A stretch of DNA of 64,000 nucleotides from Takakia lepidozioides. Lineage: Eukaryota > Streptophyta > Takakiopsida > Takakiales > Takakiaceae. Position 1 is the first letter of the stretch. Each line of letters starts with the position of its first letter. A program made the translations under genes and the position numbers. Shown here in pieces: positions 35,257 to 47,052 of the stretch. The notes beneath the pieces were generated by a model. It saw nothing but the letters and a program-made list of their open reading frames with translations. It was not told where the DNA came from and did no database searches. The stretch spans positions 40,858,001 through 40,922,000 of the forward strand of contig CM060733.1 of NCBI GenBank assembly GCA_030704615.1, written 5' to 3'.

Positions 35257-38200
35257 GACGCCTTCTGCTATGTAGATTTTACAGCATCCACAAAGCCCTA
35301 TGGCTTTCCCTGTCCCGCGACCGTCAATGCGACATAAAGAGAAAGAGAGCGAAACAGAAAGACAGCGGGAGAGGGAGATTAGAGAGGAATAGATAAGATA
35401 AGACAATGTAGCTCCCAGAAGTCCCGTGGACCGACAACAATACTTTAAGGAACTATCAGAGTCAGCGCTTCGTTATAAACACCTTAGAAACCCCGGGGAG
35501 AGAGCCAAAGAGAGAGACACACACACAAACGGAAAGAGTGAGAATTAGACACTTGATAGAATAGAGCTGAATCTCAATTCTTGTAAGAAACGAACAGCCG
35601 GTGAGGACGAAAACAGCAAATACTGAACAGGCCGAAATAAGAGAGACAGGAAGAACGAGGGAGAACCCGAGGAAAGAGGAGGAGACATAAGGCGATGCTA
35701 CCGGTGCGTAGAACAGAAGAAGCTACAAGTACTAACCGGATATGAGTACAGAGTTGTGTATCTCAGCGAGAAGGTAAGACACGCACAATTATCGGAATGA
35801 GAGATAGAGGAGAGAAGGTCACGGTACAAGCCGACTAGGAGAGGACACAGAAACAGAGAGAAAACAATTCAACCAAGGGAGAGACCTTCGAATGCCTACA
35901 TTAGATGCCTACATTGGCATGTCATCACAACATCGAAAGGGGACGAGTTACTTCGTCCGGAGAGAGAGAGAGAGAGAAGAGGAGCAGAGTATATACAAAC
36001 AGGGATACACACAGACACGGGGAACTAAATTACGATCGAACAATTGAGAAAGCAAAACGGCATTCCCTACATAATTATGGCCGCGCAAGATCGACAGTGG
36101 CAGATACTTCGTTATATGAGCAAGCCAGAGAGGAAACGGAAGAGAGCGAGGCAGCGAGGGAGATGGAGAGAGCGCGCCTGACACCTGTGAGCCGCCGTAC
36201 CCGTGCGTTCACGCTCGCCGGTTCCCTCTCCACGGCCCGTGCTCCACAAACCCGGGGACTCGGGATGTGGATGTTGTCATCCGTTCGCGGCCGATGGTTG
36301 ACCAATGTGCCCATGCTGGCGGGCACTTTTTCATCCGAGAGACCGGGTGCCGGGCGCCCGGGCGCGGGGATAGGGGACGCATGATTGTTCAGACAAAGAA
36401 ATGCCCCCGGTGCGGGGCCGGGAAACGTGGGGGTGAAAGCGGTGAGGGCAGCGCGGGCAGTGGCGGGCCACTGGGGCTATTAATGTATGCCGCAGCGCTT
36501 CCCTCCCTGCCTGCTTTCAAACAACGTTAAATACATAACGCTCCACGCTTCTATCTGCAAACGATATGGGATAATTGGGCCCCAGTCAAAGTCATCACGC
36601 ACAGCTCTGCAAGGCTGGGTAAGTATATACGTTATTTCAATCGTTCCTCGTAGACAGACGATGCCAGGTACGCCAGGCATATTCTACACCAGACCTAATA
36701 AATGGCTGAGCTTCCTCGACACGCCTTGCGAGTCGAAGAACAATAATAAAGAGCAAGGATGACAGGGAATGACACACGGGCCCGTGAAACATGCCGCAAG
36801 GCAGCATGTGCAGCCCAACGTAACCCGCACAATCTGTTTGTTTCCGGGCAGGAGGCAGAAAAGCCTCGTGCACTCGCCCGTTTTACCATCCTGCACGTGG
36901 CCCACCCTGCCACCCACCGCCACCAGCCCAGCAGTTGGATGGATGATTTTCATGCGGCGATTGGATGAAGGATATGGCTCTTAGATGCAGACAGCGACAC
37001 TGGCAGTAGACGGTTGGCGGATGACGTTAGGGCCGGACGACCGGAAACAGGCAGTGATCGTGACGGCTCGCGCACGCTGTGACCGGACACCGACCGGCGG
37101 TCCGTGTCTTGGTCCAGAGTAGTGCTGGGGTATTAGGTACATTTTCTAATACCAGCCGGGTCCTGGTATTGAAATATTTTTACTTTCCAATACCAGGTTC
37201 CGTAGTATTAGAATACTCACAAAATTTTAATATCCGTCGATTCTCAGTAGATGCAGGATTTTGGATTTGCCAAAGATAAGCAACCAATGGTATTCCAGTT
37301 GTGTATTCACATTGTAATACCAGCTGGTTACCAATCGGGGTATAAGGAGCTGGCAAAGTTGTGTTATGTAGGTTACTCGTGGATTATTTTCTCAATATTG
37401 CAAGCATTGTTGAATATATCAGTCATATATCTTGAATATATAACTGGATTAACAATGAAAATATATCTATTAAACTGTATCTGGATAATTCATACCTCAA
37501 GGTACCTATATGTACCCTTACCCGTAGGGGAAGTATAAGTTTTTGAAAGTATAGTTTACCTGGACACGGACGGTAAGACAAAATAAAGTCTCTTCTTACC
37601 CGGACCCGGAGCCTGGAGGGTATGTTTAAAGCAGTATCATCCAGAGCCTCCTTTTTGCTATCTGGCTTGGCAGCGCTGAGATGATAACTCTTTCCATTCT
37701 TCATCCGTCGGTTCGTCAACAAATGAGAATGGATGTAGATGGGATGTAGATGGATGATAAAGTTCCCATCCTGTTGGCCCGGTGCAAGTAATGTGGCGTC
37801 TAATAAAAGGCCAAACGCTACGGACCGTTTTTGGCTAAAAATGAGTATAGAAGAAATGATGGAGGAATCCGTTGATATGATTCATGCATTCATTGGGCGC
37901 TGTCTTCTGGGCTCTTTGTGTGAACCCGTCCTATTTATATGTTCAATGAGTGCCTACTCACTTTTTCTCTTTTTAAGTATGCAATATCATTACTGTGAAA
38001 ATAAACAAATGGTGAAATAAGGGAGAGGGTTACACCAGAAAACCAAAAACCAAGTGGGGACAAGGGGTATTATGAGCTGGGGCTTTGCTTCCTCATTAAT
38101 TGTGGAAACTGTACACAAATAATACATATCGGGGCAGGCGTGCATCCATTTATGTCGGCGGCCATTCATTGTGGGGACGCCGAAATCTTCATCCTCCATT

Positions 38201-40778
38201 CATCGCCCTCTGTAGACGCGCCGTCTCTGGGAGCTCCTCAAATAATGGAACCAAGTTTGTGTGGCGCAGGGCGTAAGGAAGACCCAGGAACCCAAACGCA
38301 TAAATGCATCCTCGTTTAATGCAGTTTATGTGCCACTGATGGCGTCCAAAATTGGGGTTAAGTGGTCGCTATTTAATGTGTTCCACGGGGGGACACGCTC
38401 TGCCGCACTATTAATATTTCTCTACAATTGTGGCCAATTTATGCGTAGGTACGAGTGCCCAAATGATCCCCAGTTGGGGAGGCCGGGCAAGCGATAGGAA
38501 GGGATAGCGAGGATGGATGATTGTGGCGTTGCGCATTAAGTAGCTCATCATTGAGGCCACCAGCCCAGCGCGGGTGGGGACCAGCGGGGAGGAGAATGAG
38601 CGCAGTAAAAACGGGGCCATGCGGGCAGCATCCACCAAATGTTACTGACATCGGGTGGCGATCATTATCTCGCACGCAAACGGATGACAGATTCTGGTGG
38701 ACGGATGAGAAGCAGCGACGGGGGATGAGAAGGTGCAGGGCCGGCAGCACGGCACATGATGATTGCAGACCTGCGCCTTCCCGCGCGCTCTGCGGGGGCG
38801 TGTATTATTGGCGCAGCGGGGCCGGGCTCGCCGGGCCTGCCAAGATGCTCGCCGCGCGGAATTATTGGGGCCCCGCATCATTTCCCTTACTCCCCTCTCT
38901 TTCGCCACCGTACCGCCGATGCTGGCGAAACTTCGCGACGCCGGCTCTCACCGGCGATGGCCGGTGACATCATCATATTCCTGCCCGCCTGCTGACCTTC
39001 ACTGAGCGGTGGGCCAGTGAGTGCCAGGGCGAATATCCACCTGTAGCGGGCGCGGGTCGCCGGTCACCCGGCCCGAGCCCCGTTCCATTGACTTGTCTCC
39101 CTCCCCGTTTGGATGCGGGGTCAACCCTGGGTAGGTACATGTTAGCTCTTGGAGATTCTCTAAGAAACATGCAAGTTTTGGTTTGGAGGGATAGAAGGCT
39201 AATGGGCATAACGAGCAGCAGTCTTCCTATGGTGGTTGCACTGTTGTCAGCAATGTCCAACAAGTGACTTTGGTGTTCTCTCATACAGACTTGTGCCCCA
39301 CAACACATACTTGCTACTATATCTATACCTGCGATAGGAGTCCAAAAATAATAATTGGCACAAGTGAATAGAATTTGGAGTGAAGCTCCAAGTCTCTTGG
39401 TGCATTTCATGCAACCAAGGTGAAGTGTCCATGATCACCATGTTACTGATCATTGTGGAACCTTAGGCGTAAACCAATTCACATTTGTTATCAGTGTCAT
39501 ACTAGCAAAGACACTGAAGAGATGTAAGGGAAGTCCTTTTAGCCATTTCAGCCAACAAATAGCTACATAATTCAATAGTAGCACCTATAATTCAATTTAA
39601 TTTAATTTAAAGTGGTCACCTAAGTATGGGGAAAATTTATCACTGAGTATAACCCGGTTTCTCAAAGAAAATAAACTTTTTACAAAAGCCCTTTGCATTA
39701 CACATGCATATTTTGTCAAATCAAATGGTGATTACAAAATTCTGTACTTTGATCCGTGAGAATTTCGAGAAGGCAGCCATGTCGGAGAATTACCTCATCA
39801 AAGAAAATTTATATTATTTCATCACTGTCCTTAGCAACCACAGGTCAAATGTCAACCCATTTTCTGTCGCTACGGCAAGATAGGCATGGCCCTTGGACAT
39901 GGGTTTCAAAGTCTGACAAGATCAAGGCCCACCCGTGCGAAATAGAGATGGATTGTAATGGAGGAGGAGTGTCGATTCTAGACAATATGGTCTTAGCATG
40001 ATATGGTACACATTTTCGTAATGAAAGTATAAACATCCTTCACTAAACCCTTCGAGTGGTTTAGCTCATGTAACCGCTTAACTGTCTTGGTGTCGTATGA
40101 AAATGTGAAAGTATAAACATCATTCCTACACCCTTCCAGTGGTTCTGCTCTTATAACCCTTAAATGTCTTGGTGCAATGTGAAAATGTGAGGTGAAATTT
40201 TCATTGAAACTTTATAATGGTGGAAAAATTATGGGATGAAGTTTTGGGTACAGTAGGCAAGTTGTATGCTTGCATTCATCCATGTTAGCCCTAATCCACT
40301 GAGTGCGAGCTCGGGCGGCGGATTGGAGAAGCGAGCTCCTGTGAGCTTGGAGTTTGAAAAATTCAAAAGCCAACGGTAACTAAAAAGAAACTTATACAAA
40401 AACTAAAGCATCGGACGATGCACAAGGGATGAGAAAACCACATAGGGAAACCTTGCTCTGCAACTTGAGCGAAGGACAAAACCCTGTGGTGGAAAAATCA
40501 GGTGCTTACATGGTGATGCTAACACCTAGTACGAGAAAAAAAATACCAATCTAAGTCTATGGTTTAGAAGAGGAGGGTGCAAATTGCTGAGAGCAAGCAG
40601 CACGCGTAGGAGTAAGAATCACATGTCTATTCTCAACATTCAAACATATTAGATTGAAAGTAAGAGTGCAGGGAACAAAGCAAATAGACATGAACCATGT
40701 CTGAAAGAGCAAGAATATAATCATGTTGAGGGAGCCAATATTGACGACCAACAAGGATATCTGAAATCAAATAAGGGT
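35257..40778. other. non-coding stretch, partly GC-rich
   Basis: No supported gene. The stretch 35500-36150 is purine-rich with GA repeats, possibly the promoter and 5' leader of the RPN5 fragment. The stretches 36200-36450 and 38500-39100 are GC- and CpG-rich; their long open frames are expected from base composition and show no domain. Around 37130-37210 several AATACCAG boxes repeat. An 84-bp two-copy tandem repeat lies at 40023-40188. Confidence 0.4.
40023..40188 (+). repeat. two-copy 84-bp tandem repeat
   Basis: GAAAGTATAAACATC occurs at 40023 and 40107. The following CCCTTC(G/C)AGTGGTT and GTCTTGGTG boxes repeat at the same spacing. The copies have diverged by roughly a fifth. Confidence 0.7.
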
Positions 40779-41127
40779 TGTCAAGTTAAATAAACACAGT
40801 GTGAAACTAACTAGAATAAATCTAGTTATTTGTATTTAACACTTGGATTTAGTTCAAGTGTTAAGTCAGGTGTCAAGTTTAGCTTGACACCTGAACCATC
40901 TTATCTTCACGAGAGCGTCAGTCGTGCGGCTCATCTCTCTCGAGTTGAGCCTGCACGACCGAGCTCCTTCACTGCTTAGAATCTGAGTGTGCTTATGAAG
41001 GGAGAATAGGATGTTGTGGGGTGGAGTCCCCATAGCTTGGAGTGCCCCTAGCTCGACTCTTAGTTTAACGAGTGATGTTGTTGTATTTCATGTCTTTGTG
41101 TCAACAGTGTGAGTTTAGTTTCTATCA
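40779..41127 (+). repeat. left LTR block (Y), 349 bp
   Basis: It is a direct repeat of 44744-45092. It contains three consecutive perfect inverted repeats at 40808-40828, 40836-40864 and 40866-40894. The stems are TAACTAGA/TCTAGTTA, TTAACACTTG/CAAGTGTTAA and TCAGGTGTCAAG/CTTGACACCTGA. No match to a common plant primer-binding site follows it. Confidence 0.9.
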
Positions 41128-41325
41128 CTCGACAAAGATGCTCTATCTAGTTTTCTAGTGCTAAGCTAGATATGATGTTTTTGTTTTTAAGCACTATTAT
41201 AATATAGCTTGGTCACGGGGAGCCTGCAGTTAGACTGGCTATCTGTGCTGAGTGGAGCAAAACAGGAAGCTTGAGATGTTGCTGCGATTTTTGTCAACCT
41301 GTGGTTATATCTGAGACGACGTATA

Positions 41326-44300
41326 CGACGGTTCTTGAGGGCTTACAGGAACTGCTTTGCCTTCAGTTTGAAGGACTTAGGAGCACTGAAGGGTCAAGAG
41401 ATTCGCATTGAATTGGCTACTGACACGCCAATCTTTCGGAGACCCTATAGATACAGTGACATGGAGAGGTCCTTGATTCAGATGAGAACTCAGGACCTTT
41501 GGGAGGCTGGTTTGGTGGAGCTATCTGGGGGAGAGTATGTTTCAGCCACAGTGATGCCAGCCAAGAATGATGTCTATGGCAATTGGACGGAGAGACGTAT
41601 GTGCGGTGATTACCGGCCTGTAAATCATCAGACCAAGTCTGATAGATATATCATGCCAACACCAGAGGAAATCTTTGATGCCATTGGGCATGCCAAGGTC
41701 TTTAGTACTTTGGATTTACGATCCGGATATCACCAATTGCCGATCAAGGAGGCAGATAAACATGAGACGACATTTTGGGGGATCAATGAGCACGGGAAGG
41801 ATTGCTTATACCAGTGGCGGTTCTTATCATTTGGGCTTAAGAACGCTCCTGCAGAGTTTCAGATAGTCATGGACAGGATTCTAGCAGGGGTGGAGTTTGT
41901 TTGGTGCTACATAGATGACATCATCAACTTTAGTGCTATGGTGGAGGAGCATGAGAGACACCTTCACGTGGTATTTGAGCGCTTGAGGGCGCACGGATTG
42001 AAGTTACATCGGGGATGTGCAAGTTTTTCCACAACCAGATTGAGTATCTGGGTCACATGATATATCCTGGAGGATTGGAGGTACAGCAGACTAAGGTAGA
42101 GGCCATTGCACAGATTCCACGCCCCACGGATGTGAGCCGAGTTCGAGCTTTCATGGGGTTCGCAAACTATTATAGACGGTTTGTCAAGGGATTTAATCCC
42201 ATTGCAAAGGCTCTAACCAAGCTGACCAAGGTGAACCAGGAGTGGCAGTGGGAAGATGAGCAAGAACGAGCTTTCTAAGAGCTCAAGGCGAGGTTGACCT
42301 CGGCGCCCATCTTGAGACGACCTATCAGGGGGCGTCCTTTTCAGCTGCATACAGATTGGAGCATGTTGGGGCTTGGGGCGGTGCTCACACAGCTGGATGA
42401 TGAGGGAAGAGAGTTTGTAGTGGCTTATGTCAGTCGCTTGAACAACGCTGCAGAGGCTAAGTATAGCTCATATGAGGGAGAGTGCTTAGCTGCAGTGTGG
42501 GCCGTGGCACACTTCAGGTGCTATCTATATGACAATCTCTTCACCCTTGTCACGGATCACCAGCCACTCAAGTGGTTGATGGAGTCAGACAAGCTTACGG
42601 GGAAGCTTGCACGGTGGGCACTCATACTTCAAGAGTATGACTTTCAGGTTGTGCATCGATCGGGTTTGGTCAATCGGGATGCGGATGGGTTGAGTCGCAA
42701 TCCATGCACGAACCAGCAGGATGACACTGGAGCTCGGTGGCATGGTCAGACGGACGAGGAGATGGTGCCCGGATGGCATGCATCTGCATTTCTGTGTATC
42801 TTGGCAGCAGAAGGCCAGGTTGGACCTACAACAGGGATGACTGTAGACCGAGTGTCTGAGGACCCTGAGGCCAACAATGAGCAAGGTGGCGCCAAAGATA
42901 TACATGAGGATTCAGCTGTGTTGGACTATCTCCGCACTGAGGGCACGACAGCCACTGTAACTGCCAAGGAGAGAGATCGGATCCTACAACGAGCCAAGAG
43001 GTTCAAGTGGGAGGGGACCCACCTGCTCCGAGTGTGGGAAGATGGTCGAGTGAGGATTGTGCCTCACCCAACCCAGCGGGCACGGTTAGTGCGGCATGCC
43101 CATAAGGAGTTGGGGCATTTTGGGGTGCGACGCACTCATAGTCTACTACAGGGGCAGTATTGGTGGCGTGGTATACACACAGAGGTGCAACAATTTGTGG
43201 CTAGGTGCATGGTGTGTGATAGGGTGCGTGCTTCATTCAACGCCCCTATACCACAATTGCACCCTCTTCCGATCATGGAATTGGGCTACAGGTAGAGTCT
43301 TGAATTCGCAGGGCCATTGCCATTGACCATGCGCCACAACAAGTATGTGTTGGTGATGGTGGAGCACTTTTCCAAGTGGATCGAGTTGGTTCCATTGCCT
43401 GATAAGGCTAGTGAGGGAGCTGCGTATGCATTCTTGGATTGTGTACTTAGCTGATTCGGTGCTCCAGCTGAGGTACTCACGGACCAAGGGAGAGAGTTCT
43501 TGGGGGAGTTTCAGGCGTTGTGTGACAAGGCCTTGGTCGACCACCGCACCACTTCTCGGGATCATCCTGAGGCCGATGGCTTGGCAGAGAGGGTTGTTCA
43601 GACAATGAAGAGGGGTTTGCGCAAGTATGGCTTGCAAAAGGGACACCTAGGAGATTGGGACCTTCAGTTACCTTGGTTAGCCATGGGCTACAGGTTTAGC
43701 AAGCAAAGCATCACTTGCCTTCTTCGTACCATACTTTCTTCTCTTTGGCCGAGAGCCGGATTTGCCTGCATCCATTCGTAGAGAAGCTGCTATAGTTCTC
43801 AATCTTGACGATCCGGACATGTGGGCACGTGCATGTGATCAGCGTGCAGAGTTGTTCAAGAAAGTCATGCCCATGGCTTTCGAGAACCTTGCCATTGCAC
43901 AACATCGTGATACGTTGAGGTATGCTACCATACGTGGTGGGGGCTATCGTCCTAGGGTTCGGAGATTTAACCCTGGTGACTATGTTTATCTGCAGCAGAC
44001 TGCTCCTACGACCTTGGATGTGACTGCAGGACGTACTATTTTGAGGGTTCGAGAGGTGTTGCCCTCAGGAGTCCTGATCTTGGAGGATCGGGATGACATG
44101 ATTTGGAAGGACCATGTGCGTAATTGCGCGCCATGTCACCTTCCAAATGTTGATAGAAGGGTTGACCCAAACCTGGCAGTGGTACATGCAAGTTTGAGGT
44201 GTATGTTGTGTGGGTCTGCTAGAGGGGTAGCCACCATGCTGGTGTGTGATCGATGCTCTAGAGGTTAGCATATGGGATGCTTGACTCCACCTCTTGAGAT

Positions 44301-44343
44301 GGTTCCTGATGGGGATTGGTTATGTCCGCATTGCATTGGATAG
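41326..44343 (+). pseudogene. Ty3/gypsy pol remnant: RT, RNase H, integrase, PHD finger
   Basis: Domains in order: reverse transcriptase (41335-42050) with LDLRSGYHQ, FGLKNAPAEFQ and the YIDDI active-site box; RNase H (about 42294-42720) with TDHQPLKWL; integrase zinc finger (about 43090-43220, HKELGH...CMVC) and catalytic core (about 43290-43640) with LTDQGREF and HPEADGLAER. A C-terminal domain with RFNPGDYVYL follows, then a C4HC3 PHD-type zinc finger (44200-44334). In-frame stops occur at 42276-42278, 43293-43295, 43452-43454 and 44266-44268. Frameshifts occur near 42015-42055 and 43700-43790. The first integrase catalytic Asp region reads LEFAGPLP, with Glu where Asp is usual. The element cannot make a working polyprotein. 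Confidence 0.88.
44200..44334 (+). other. PHD finger encoded at the end of the retrotransposon integrase
   Basis: In the integrase frame the spacing is CMLC, 11 residues, CDRC, 4 residues, HMGC, 14 residues, CPHC. This is the C4HC3 zinc-ligand pattern of PHD fingers, including the aromatic DW before LCPHC. The residue before HMGC, normally Trp in PHD fingers, is a TAG stop (44266-44268). PHD fingers read histone H3 tails. The location matches where chromoviruses carry a chromodomain. Confidence 0.8.
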
Positions 44344-44743
44344 TGGGAGTGGATACAACCATGGGAGGCTAACAAAAAATGCAAGGCCAAGCTACTATGA
44401 GACCTTGAACACACGAGATCCTGGCTCAAGTTCACAGATTGCAGGACGGCGACTAACGATGGGGCCACTCTTGTACCCGGCCTCTTGGTCTATAGAGTTT
44501 GAGTGCAATAGGGACAGTGATAGAGGACTTAGTACGGCTGTGGCTATAACATCTTGTAGCTATCTGGAGTTAGAGGGACCTATCCACCTGTTGTTGTGGG
44601 GGGGGGGGAGAGCGCGGGAAGAGACTCAATTGATGCGCAGCCAGCTAGGGGGCGATTGTGGCAGACTACTTTATTGTCCATATACATGTGGTGTAGTTTG
44701 GATAGCGATGTAGTTGTGTAGCGATACGTATGCGCACGACAGC

Positions 44744-45092
44744 TGTCAAGTTAAATAAACACAGTGTGAAACTAACTGGAATAAATCTAGTTATTTGTAT
44801 TTAACACTTGGATTTCGTTCAAGTGTTAAGTCAGGTGTCAAGTTTAGCTTGACACCTGAACCATCTTATCTTCACGAGAGTGTCAGTCGTGCGGCTCATC
44901 TCTCTCGAGTTGAGCCTGCATGACCGAGCTCCTTCAATACTTAGAATCTGAGTGTGCTTATGAAGGGAGAATAAGATGTTGTGGGGTGGAGTCCCCATAG
45001 CTTGGGGTGCCCCTGGCTCGACTCTTAGTTTAACGAGTGATGGTGTTGTATTTCATGTCATTGTGTCAATAGTGTGAGTTTAGTTTCTATCA
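44744..45092 (+). repeat. right LTR block (Y), 349 bp
   Basis: It is a direct repeat of 40779-41127. The three hairpins are kept at 44773-44793, 44801-44829 and 44831-44859. One substitution falls in a loop and one changes an A-T pair to a possible G-T pair. Confidence 0.9.
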
Positions 45093-45179
45093 TTGTGGCA
45101 GACTACTTTATTGTTCATATATGTGTGGTGTAGTTTGGACAGCAATGTAGTTGTGTAGCGATACGTATGCGCACGACAG

Positions 45180-45650
45180 GGCCATCAATGCGTCTTTTGG
45201 CTTTGGAGACTTGCTTATAACTAGGCTGCAATCGAACACAAATAGATCGACCCACCTTGAAAAAATCTGAGTAGACAACCCGACGGTTATAATTCTTTGC
45301 CTGAGCAGCATGAGCCAGAACAATGTCAAACTTAGCAGTTTCCCTTAGGCGACGTCGCTTGAAATCTAAGTTCAACAAAAACGGACCCCAGTCCTCGGGG
45401 TTAGTGGGAGAGACATGCAAGGAGGTGATATGCAAAGGGGTACAGTTCTTCCTGCCATACATTAATAATTCAAATGGAGAAGACTTGGTACTAGCGTAAA
45501 CAGAGGTTTGATAGGCAAACAACAAGATTAGTATGGCAATATCTCATTCATCGATTCAAGTGCCATTTTTTCTAGCATTTGGCACATAGTTTTGTTGAAA
45601 CGTTCGGTTAAGCCATTCCACTACAGATTATAAGGAACAGTGATTGCATG
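45180..45650 (-). pseudogene. older antisense Ty3/gypsy integrase fragment
   Basis: The minus strand reads NGLTERFNKTMCQMLEKM, a stop, then LLFAYQTSVYASTKSSPFEL and NYNRRVVYSDFFKVGRSICV, ending at KAKRRIDGP exactly at the border with the + strand element. These are the integrase-core end and C-terminal segments of a second gypsy element, with frameshifts and stops. The expected continuation is not found on the other side of the + element, so the junction is rearranged. Confidence 0.75.
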
Positions 45651-47052
45651 CTTATTGTTCAAATTGAAGCATACAACCTCCATAAACATTGTCCAACGTG
45701 GCTAAATCTACAATGCATAAATTCTTCAACTCATCCATCATATTTGTGTTTAAAAAAAAAAAAAATTTTGATCAAGGAGAGACAAGGTCTTCAAGATATG
45801 GCATGTTGGGTAAAAAATAGTAAAGCATGTAGTAGGTGGTTGGCTGGATTTGTACGTGCCCAACATTGATTGATACTTATATATACCATGTGCATCGTCT
45901 TTTTTTTCACCCTTGATACATGTATAGCCCGGATATTGCCTTTGTCATTACCAGCCTAAGTAGGGTACTGACCTAAGTATTGCAAATGCCAATACCAAGG
46001 TTCCGGTTCTTAACCCTAGTAATACAAAAATAGATATCAGCCAAGTCGAGGTTCTTTAATACCCTAGTTGATACCCGACCTGACCCTATATATCAGTCCA
46101 ACACTGCAATATTCCTCATGTTATCGTTTCTCAAATACGACATGATATCATGAGCATACATTGAAACTGCAAAACATTCTGAGGACATCCATTGACACTC
46201 CCACAAATGTGCAGAACACTCACAAAGTCCTCCAACGAACTACATTACTTCCTCATTCAGATCTCAACTCAAGTTCACAACATATGTATCAGATGTTCAT
46301 TACAAACAAATCATCTGAGACTACACTACCAAAAGACTAAGCCCACATGAATATCGACTCTGAATATGATGCAGGTCTGCTACAAGATGTCCAGAAATGA
46401 CAGCAGCTCCAGTAATTTAAAAAGCCTACAAAATTGATTTTTATATAATCTACACGCCAACAAGTTAGAGGTTTCCCAGAGTTTCTGTAGCCATTTCACC
46501 TGGGATTTGCTGTCATCCTGGATGATTGAAACATGGAATATACAACTCCATAGCCACCAAGGAATGAGACTCACAGCAACCGAACTGTACAGAAACATCG
46601 GCAAGATAACCATCAACCAAACAATAAAGTGAGGATGATGCTCCAGCAGCAACTATCAAACCCTATGAAACCAAAAGCAAATTAACTACAACAGCAACAG
46701 AAACACAACATATGCTCTAGACTCTAGCGAGACTTATGTTTACATCATACACTACTAAATGTTGTAGATATATGCTTATTTATGCTTAAGTTTCACAGTG
46801 GCAACTAAGCTTTTGGGTTTCTTTATGGCTATATTCAATAAAGACATAATTCAATCCGTGACCTATGCTGAAGAACACATTGTTGTGTGGTCGCAGATGA
46901 ACAAGTCAAAATGAGCTAGAAGCCTACGTTAAAACACCTGAATCCCAGAGCACTAGGCTCCAAATCAAAATGAGCTAGAAGCCTACGTTAGAACACACAT
47001 GTAATTGTCACTGTGGAGTCAATTGGCTGATATGTTAAGGTCACTGTCGAGT
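45651..47052. other. no gene seen
   Basis: AT-rich, with a poly-A tract near 45752-45765. Around 45990-46090 there are AATACC-type boxes similar to those near 37130-37210 but in the opposite sense, perhaps a shared old repeat. Confidence 0.35.

Larger units (their letters stand above)
40779..45179 (+). mobile_element. decayed Ty3/gypsy LTR retrotransposon with permuted LTR blocks
   Basis: Two 349-bp direct repeats (block Y), 40779-41127 and 44744-45092, differ at about 12 positions by eye. They begin TGTCAAG and end CTATCA. An 87-bp block X (44656-44742) precedes the right copy and recurs right after it (45093-45179, five differences), but is absent before the left copy. A purine stretch AGGGGGCGA directly before X at 44656 suggests that the true LTR is X+Y (about 44657-45092, TG...CA). 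The outer layout is then Y-internal-XY-X. The pol region lies between the repeats; only about 200 bp separate the left repeat from reverse transcriptase, so gag and protease are missing. No convincing target-site duplication is seen. Confidence 0.85.

Noticed and set aside
38521-38967. 148-codon open frame
   Set aside because: It lies in GC-rich DNA where stops are rare; no recognisable domain.
40774-45181. AGGG on both sides of the retrotransposon as a target-site duplication
   Set aside because: At the right end it overlaps the end of block X, and at the left one base separates it from the repeat; microhomology is as likely.
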